Part shown: one piece after another, positions 63,933 through 64,000 of the stretch
Numbering within the stretch: position 1 is the stretch's first letter
Layout: the number at the start of each line of letters is the position of its first letter
Assembly: GCA_048267305.1 (NCBI GenBank)
Contig: JBLWXT010000005.1
Coordinates: 124,001-188,000, forward strand
Direction of reading: 5' to 3'
DNA from: Owenweeksia sp048267305
Lineage (GTDB): Bacteria > Bacteroidota > Bacteroidia > Flavobacteriales > Schleiferiaceae
DNA: 64,000 nucleotides
The notes under the pieces: model-generated
What the model was told of the DNA's origin: nothing
What the model saw: only the letters and a program-made list of their open reading frames with translations
Databases searched by the model: none
Translations under genes and position numbers: made by a program

Positions 63933-64000
63933 GAGAAGTCGTTAATTGGTTGAGAATGTAAATAAAGGTTCTTTGCCAAATCTAGCTAAAAAGTTAATTC

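Noticed and set aside
1..64000. tRNA, rRNA, riboswitch or prophage genes
   Set aside because: I found no tRNA cloverleaf, ribosomal RNA sequence, known riboswitch core or phage structural gene by eye; a covariance-model search would be decisive and was not possible here.

Overview
The window comes from a Gram-negative member of the Bacteroidota, probably an aerobic flavobacterium-like organism. The evidence is two kinds of type IX secretion (T9SS) C-terminal signal (type A 'YPNP...' and type B gliding-motility type), promoters of the TTG/TAnnTTTG form, Kdo synthesis genes (so an LPS outer membrane), many small lipoproteins and TPR-type sensor kinases, and about 40% G+C. No tRNA, rRNA, CRISPR array, prophage or intact insertion sequence was found. 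Placement below phylum is inference.

Layout. 1-5013: minus-strand genes: a TPR protein cut by the window edge, a SnoaL-like protein, a YdeI-like protein behind a repeated palindrome, three unknown envelope proteins and an SPFH/band-7 protein. 5164-11572: plus strand: a membrane J-domain protein, a stretch with repeats, hisS overlapping hutH, and a TPR histidine kinase. 11575-16756: minus strand: a 1089-residue T9SS type B protein, a THUMP-like methyltransferase and a DUF4159 protein. 16956-25334: a 2792-residue T9SS type A surface protein made of eight near-equal Fn3 plus jelly-roll units. 25628-32381: fatty acid desaturase, cold-shock protein, lplA, DUF523 protein, PIG-L lipoprotein, a delta-60 T9SS protein and an isolated T9SS tail. 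32506-38092: LytTR regulator, its TPR sensor kinase, and clpC. 38345-46409: gyrA, OmpA-like protein, SLC13 permease, YihY, small membrane protein, yebC, OsmC, secreted protein. 46492-50346: a radical-SAM gene broken by a 22-bp tandem repeat, a PAS kinase and fabI. 50439-57170: kdsC-kdsA, a hipBA toxin-antitoxin pair, thioredoxin-like lipoprotein, RDD protein, kdsD-like isomerase, LolD-like ATPase. 57325-63932: sucC, lipoproteins, a tiny membrane protein, htpG, a 1.1-kb gene-free stretch rich in inverted repeats, and an envelope protein.

How it fits together. Most genes are housekeeping: translation (hisS), replication (gyrA), proteostasis (clpC, htpG, J-protein), TCA cycle (sucC), lipids (fabI, desaturase), LPS (kdsA, kdsC, kdsD) and lipoprotein traffic (LolD-like). 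Around them sit surface proteins exported by T9SS and several two-component sensors. The least ordinary observations are: (i) a radical-SAM gene whose frame is destroyed by three copies of a 22-bp unit and rebuilt exactly by one copy; (ii) paired 9-bp direct repeats 21 bp apart, the geometry of a LytTR-regulator site, before both the sensor-kinase gene and an orphan T9SS-tail gene; (iii) an A-A-B-A-B duplication history inside the giant surface protein; (iv) a family of inverted repeats with 11-nt arms downstream of htpG. Two membrane mini-genes of 57 and 50 codons were found by reading the minus strand directly.
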